Assembly: GCA_964427655.1 (NCBI GenBank)
Contig: CAYRWE010000206.1
Span: forward strand, 1 to 9,038
Source of the DNA: CAVQNQ01 sp964427655
GTDB taxonomy: Bacteria; Acidobacteriota; Terriglobia; Bryobacterales; Bryobacteraceae
DNA: 9,038 nucleotides
Direction: 5' to 3'
The stretch's first letter is position 1. Each line of letters starts with the position of its first letter. The notes under the pieces were generated by a model that was not told the DNA's origin, made no database searches, and saw only the letters and a program-made list of their open reading frames with translations. Both the position numbers and the translations under genes were made by a program. This document shows positions 6,812 through 9,038 of the stretch, piece by piece.

Positions 6812-7744
6812 TTACGGTTTCGCGGGAGCGGCCAGCGACGGAGGGGCTGCCGGGGGCTTCGCGGCCGTGAATCCGGGAGTGGGATAATCCACCTTCGTGG
6901 CGCGGTCGATCTGCGCCATCCACTCGCTGCCGTGCTGCTGTTGCAAGGCGGTGAAGATCTCGTCACGGACCTGCTGCAGCGGGCGGTAGGTGATCTCCTC
7001 GGCACGGAACAAGTAAAACCCGTTGGGCTGCCGCACCGGTTCGCTGACCTCGCCTTGCTTCAATTGGAAGATGGCCGTGCGCATGGCGTCGGGGATATTG
7101 TCGCTCACGCGAATCGTCAGAAACTCTCCATCCTTGGCACGCGAGGCTTCGTCGTCGGAGTTTTCTTTTACCAGCTTCACGAAATCGGCGCCCTTGCGGA
7201 TCTCCTCCAGCAGAGCGGTGATTTTGGCCTTGGCCTGCTCTTCGGTCAGGGGCTTCTTGGCGATCGCCGCGGGCGTCGCGGAGCTGAACGACACGTACAG
7301 CGCTTTCACCCGGACCGACTTGTACTTCTCCTTGTGGCCGTCGTAATACTTGGCGATCTCTTCGGGATCGACCTTCATGAGACTCATCGACATCATCAGC
7401 TTGGTCTGCGCCAACAGAGACATGCGCTGATACTCCAGCCGATCCTTTGTCGGGCTGGTCTTATCGACGCCCTCCTGCTCGGCCATTTTGCTCAGCTTGC
7501 GCATCACGGCGTACTGGTGCAGAAAGGCTTCCCGGTTGGCGATAATCACCTGGCGCTGCTCCGGTGGCACGGAATTGATGAGCTCGCGGAACTGATCCAT
7601 AGTCATCTTAGCGCCATCTTCGAAGACCGCCACAACCGCGTCGCCGGGCAGGTCCGGGAGAGTGGCCTGCGGACGGGGCGGCGCCCCGCTCTGGCTCCAG
7701 GCAGCCTCCAGGCAGGCGAATAGCAAGACAAGAAATGCTTTCAT
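6812..7744 (-). CDS. Exported PpiC/SurA-like peptidyl-prolyl isomerase family protein
   Basis: A 310-residue protein with an N-terminal signal sequence (MKAFLVLLFACLEAAWSQSG). It may be cut after AWS; the LFAC run at 8-11 resembles a lipobox but lies very early. Residues about 35-135 form a helical SurA_N-like region (MTMDQFRELINSVPPEQRQ). Residues about 142-250 are a parvulin fold: VRVKALYVSF, then EIRKGADFVKLVKENSDD, AIFQLKQGEVSEPVRQPNGFYLFRAEEI. The tail (290-310) is Ala/Pro-rich. The family folds outer-membrane or periplasmic proteins. Both histidines usual in parvulins are replaced: VRVKALYV aligns without gaps to the common VRASHILV, giving A148 for His, and NGFYLF gives Y244 for the His of GYHI. 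A chaperone role without isomerase activity is inferred. The start lies 29 bases after the BON gene stop, suggesting one transcript; no Shine-Dalgarno sequence is obvious. Confidence 0.85.
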   Translation of the reverse strand: MKAFLVLLFACLEAAWSQSGAPPRPQATLPDLPGDAVVAVFEDGAKMTMDQFRELINSVPPEQRQVIIANREAFLHQYAVMRKLSKMAEQEGVDKTSPTKDRLEYQRMSLLAQTKLMMSMSLMKVDPEEIAKYYDGHKEKYKSVRVKALYVSFSSATPAAIAKKPLTEEQAKAKITALLEEIRKGADFVKLVKENSDDEASRAKDGEFLTIRVSDNIPDAMRTAIFQLKQGEVSEPVRQPNGFYLFRAEEITYRPLQQVRDEIFTALQQQHGSEWMAQIDRATKVDYPTPGFTAAKPPAAPPSLAAPAKP

Positions 7745-7773
7745 AATGAGTTTTTCAGTTTATCACGCGGCAT

Positions 7774-8241
7774 TCAGCGGCTCTGGCGGGGCGTGCCCCT
7801 GGCCGGTTCGGAGCGGGCCTCTCCGCGCTTGATCTGCGCGCGCCGCCGTCCCTTGGTGAGGTTGGCCGCGGCCGCCTGGCGAGCCGCTTCGTCGATCTGC
7901 ACGTGATTGTTCACTCCGGCCGCGCCGGCGCTCTTGGCCAGCCGCGTGGCAACGCCTTTGTGCTGGATCACCGCGGTGCGTCCTTCGATGGTGGCCACGC
8001 CGCCCTGCACCCGCACCAGAAACTTGTCGACCGCGATCTTCGATTGCGCCAGTCGTGCGCGGATAGCCGCCTCGAGTTGCGCATCGCTCCGCGGAGACTG
8101 GCCGGTGGGGCGTGCGGGCGAACTGGGGCGCTGATGGGGTTGCGGCGGCCTGGTGGCGGAGCCGGTCTGCGCGGCCGCCGGCCCCGCGGCGGCGAGCGAC
8201 GCCACGATCAGAATAGTCGTGAGCCGGGTGAGAGCAGTCAT
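7774..8241 (-). CDS. Exported BON-domain protein
   Basis: A 155-residue protein. Residues 1-24 are a signal peptide (hydrophobic TTILIVASLAAAG, cut near PAAA before QT). A Pro/Ser/Arg-rich spacer (27-52) leads to one BON domain at about 53-116: DAQLEAAIRARLAQSK, then FLVRVQGGVATIEGRTAV, and a closing GAAGVNNHVQI. BON domains are small envelope domains thought to contact phospholipids or other envelope parts; the best known are OsmY and secretin-associated copies. The C-terminal 36 residues are highly basic (GRRRAQIKRGEAR), unusual for an exported protein of this class. The ATG at 8241 is the only sensible start, since the next upstream codon in frame that matters is a stop at 8275-8277, yet no Shine-Dalgarno sequence precedes it. 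It is first in a likely BON-PpiC-GH1 transcript and divergent from the Cas10-like gene. Confidence 0.78.
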   Translation of the reverse strand: MTALTRLTTILIVASLAAAGPAAAQTGSATRPPQPHQRPSSPARPTGQSPRSDAQLEAAIRARLAQSKIAVDKFLVRVQGGVATIEGRTAVIQHKGVATRLAKSAGAAGVNNHVQIDEAARQAAAANLTKGRRRAQIKRGEARSEPARGTPRQSR

Positions 8242-8271
8242 CGAAAGGAGGGTCGCGCGGGCGGGCCTTTG

Positions 8272-8308
8272 TTCTCAAGAATCTGTGCTAGAGTGAGGGT
8301 TTCTCAAG
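8272..8308 (+). repeat. Direct repeat TTCTCAAG flanking the Cas10-like promoter
   Basis: TTCTCAAG occurs at 8272-8279 and again at 8301-8308, 29 bases apart. The first copy extends to TTCTCAAGAA, an inverted repeat (TTCT-CA-AGAA). The copies bracket the extended -10 element, one near the -35 region and one near the predicted transcription start. That is a layout expected of an operator, though 8-base repeats also arise by chance. Confidence 0.4.
8286..8294 (+). promoter_or_regulatory. Extended -10 promoter element of the Cas10-like gene
   Basis: TGCTAGAGT is an extended -10 (TGn followed by TAGAGT) in the 81-base divergent region. Transcription would start near 8301, giving a leader of about 22 bases before the ATG at 8323. 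No matching -35 is evident, which extended -10 promoters can tolerate. Confidence 0.45.
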
Positions 8309-8322
8309 GCTTTCCGGTTTCG

Positions 8323-9038
8323 ATGCCCGAACAGATCCTGCTGCAAGGCAAAATCCTGGGCACAGAGGAGTTCCTTTTGGCGGGTCCCGCCGAAGGGCGT
8401 CCGGTGCGCTCCGCGGGTGAAGACCTGCTCGCTGGGCGCTCGCAATGGATCTCCCTGCTGTGCGAAGTGCTCCCTCGCGCGCTGCTGGCGGAGTTGGGGC
8501 TGGCCCGCATCCTGCTCGGTTCGAGCGGTGGCGGCCAATTTCTGGTGGTGCTGCCCGGCGAATTGCGGGAAGCCGCCGAAGACTTTCTGGTCGCGGCGGC
8601 CCTGCAGGTCTCCGCTCTCAGCTCCGGCGCGGCGCGCTTGATCTGGGGGGTCACCGATAACCTGGGAGACTGGGCCGTCATCCGCAAGCGTCTCAACGAC
8701 CAGTTACTGGGCAAGCGCCACGCCCCTCTGGCCGGGGGCCCCGGCGATGTCTTCCGGCCTTTCACGGGCACCGCGCGCCCCGAAGGCGACGCGTATTTCG
8801 CGCGCGAGCTGGGCGCCAAGGTGCGCGAGGCGTCGGCTATCGGTTGGTTCCCGGAAGAGCCGGCCAAGGTAATGGCGGGAGAAGGCAAGCACACCTGGCA
8901 GATCACCTCCAACCTCTCGCCGGATGGCATCATGCTGGCGCGCCACGCCGCGCCCTCGGACGACGGTAAGTCCATCGCGCCGGTGCAAACCCTGGCCCGC
9001 CGCGCGCAAGGCCGCTCCATCTGGGGCGTGCTGCGCGG
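8323..9038 (+). CDS. Cas10/Csm1-like protein without HD domain, 5' part (runs off the right edge)
   Basis: The frame is open from the ATG at 8323 to the window end, 238 complete codons plus two bases of a Gly codon. Residues 1-147 resemble the first palm domain of Csm1-type Cas10: ILLQGKILGTEEFL (5-18) where Csm1 has 'LLQGDISGIQ.F', LLAGRSQWISLLCE (35-48) where it has 'LRGRSFYLQLLTE', a GGGQFLVVLP turn-strand (69-78), and WAVIRKRLNDQLLGKRHAPL...VFRPF (117-147). The last residues GRSIWGVLRG (230-239) look like the first strand of the second palm, normally followed by an Asp-rich DVDN motif. Cas10 makes cyclic oligoadenylates upon target RNA binding. No HD domain precedes, and the only cysteine is C47, so the usual zinc-binding cysteines are missing. 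The catalytic GGDD is not visible. Family call is by motif recall only. A GTG at 8293 and a TTG at 8269 are in-frame alternatives. Confidence 0.68.
   Translation, partial: MPEQILLQGKILGTEEFLLAGPAEGRPVRSAGEDLLAGRSQWISLLCEVLPRALLAELGLARILLGSSGGGQFLVVLPGELREAAEDFLVAAALQVSALSSGAARLIWGVTDNLGDWAVIRKRLNDQLLGKRHAPLAGGPGDVFRPFTGTARPEGDAYFARELGAKVREASAIGWFPEEPAKVMAGEGKHTWQITSNLSPDGIMLARHAAPSDDGKSIAPVQTLARRAQGRSIWGVLR

Noticed and set aside
5798..7723. A 641-codon open frame on the + strand
   Set aside because: It runs antisense across the glycoside hydrolase and PpiC-like genes, both of which have recognisable motifs, start sites and ribosome binding sites. The translation is His/Arg/Val-rich with no domain I can recognise, typical of a mirror frame in GC-rich DNA.
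7763..8278. A 171-codon minus-strand frame overlapping the BON gene
   Set aside because: It overlaps the BON gene in another frame and has no signal peptide or domain; the 7774-8241 frame has both.
8304..9020. A 238-codon open frame on the minus strand at the right edge
   Set aside because: The overlapping + strand frame carries the palm-domain motifs and a promoter element; this one is Arg/Ser-rich with no recognisable domain.
1..9038. CRISPR array near the Cas10-like gene
   Set aside because: No regularly spaced direct repeats of 20-40 bases were seen anywhere; any array would have to lie beyond the right edge.

Overview
The window looks like chromosomal DNA of a GC-rich acidobacterium, most likely of the Solibacter/Bryobacter type. 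The best marker is the secreted 710-residue protein at 3170-5302, which carries a TIGR03437 module, a domain expanded in Solibacter relatives. The high GC, the many exported proteins of the 6-phosphogluconolactonase-like, DUF4440-like and glyoxalase-like families, and long spurious antisense frames fit the same picture. No RNA gene, insertion sequence, integrase or CRISPR array was recognised. No gene-free stretch exceeds 150 bases.

Left part, + strand (1-3033): the C-terminal end of a D-mannonate dehydratase-like enolase-superfamily enzyme, then a tightly packed exported lactonase (6-phosphogluconolactonase-like beta-propeller) and an exported DUF4440/SnoaL-like protein. These three are probably one transcript, ending at a strong GC hairpin at 2082-2115. 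A lactonase and an aldonate dehydratase would make sense together in sugar-acid breakdown. A separate exported two-domain glyoxalase-like (VOC) protein follows. It starts with GTG, and a -10-like hexamer sits where a leaderless transcript would need it.

Middle and right, - strand (8241 down to 3170): a small exported BON-domain protein, an exported PpiC/SurA-like protein without the usual parvulin histidines, and a family 1-like glycoside hydrolase run in one direction and may share a transcript. The large secreted TIGR03437 protein follows, with its own leader and ribosome binding site.

Right edge, + strand (8323 to the end): divergent from the BON gene is a frame that runs off the window. 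Its 238 complete codons resemble the first palm domain and linker of Cas10/Csm1, the signalling and scaffold subunit of type III CRISPR systems, and stop just where the second palm appears to begin. It has no N-terminal HD nuclease domain and no zinc-binding cysteines. Its promoter region holds an extended -10 element flanked by two copies of an 8-base repeat. This is the most interesting item: either the edge of a type III locus or a stand-alone Cas10-like cyclase system. The window cannot decide between them because the catalytic part lies to the right.
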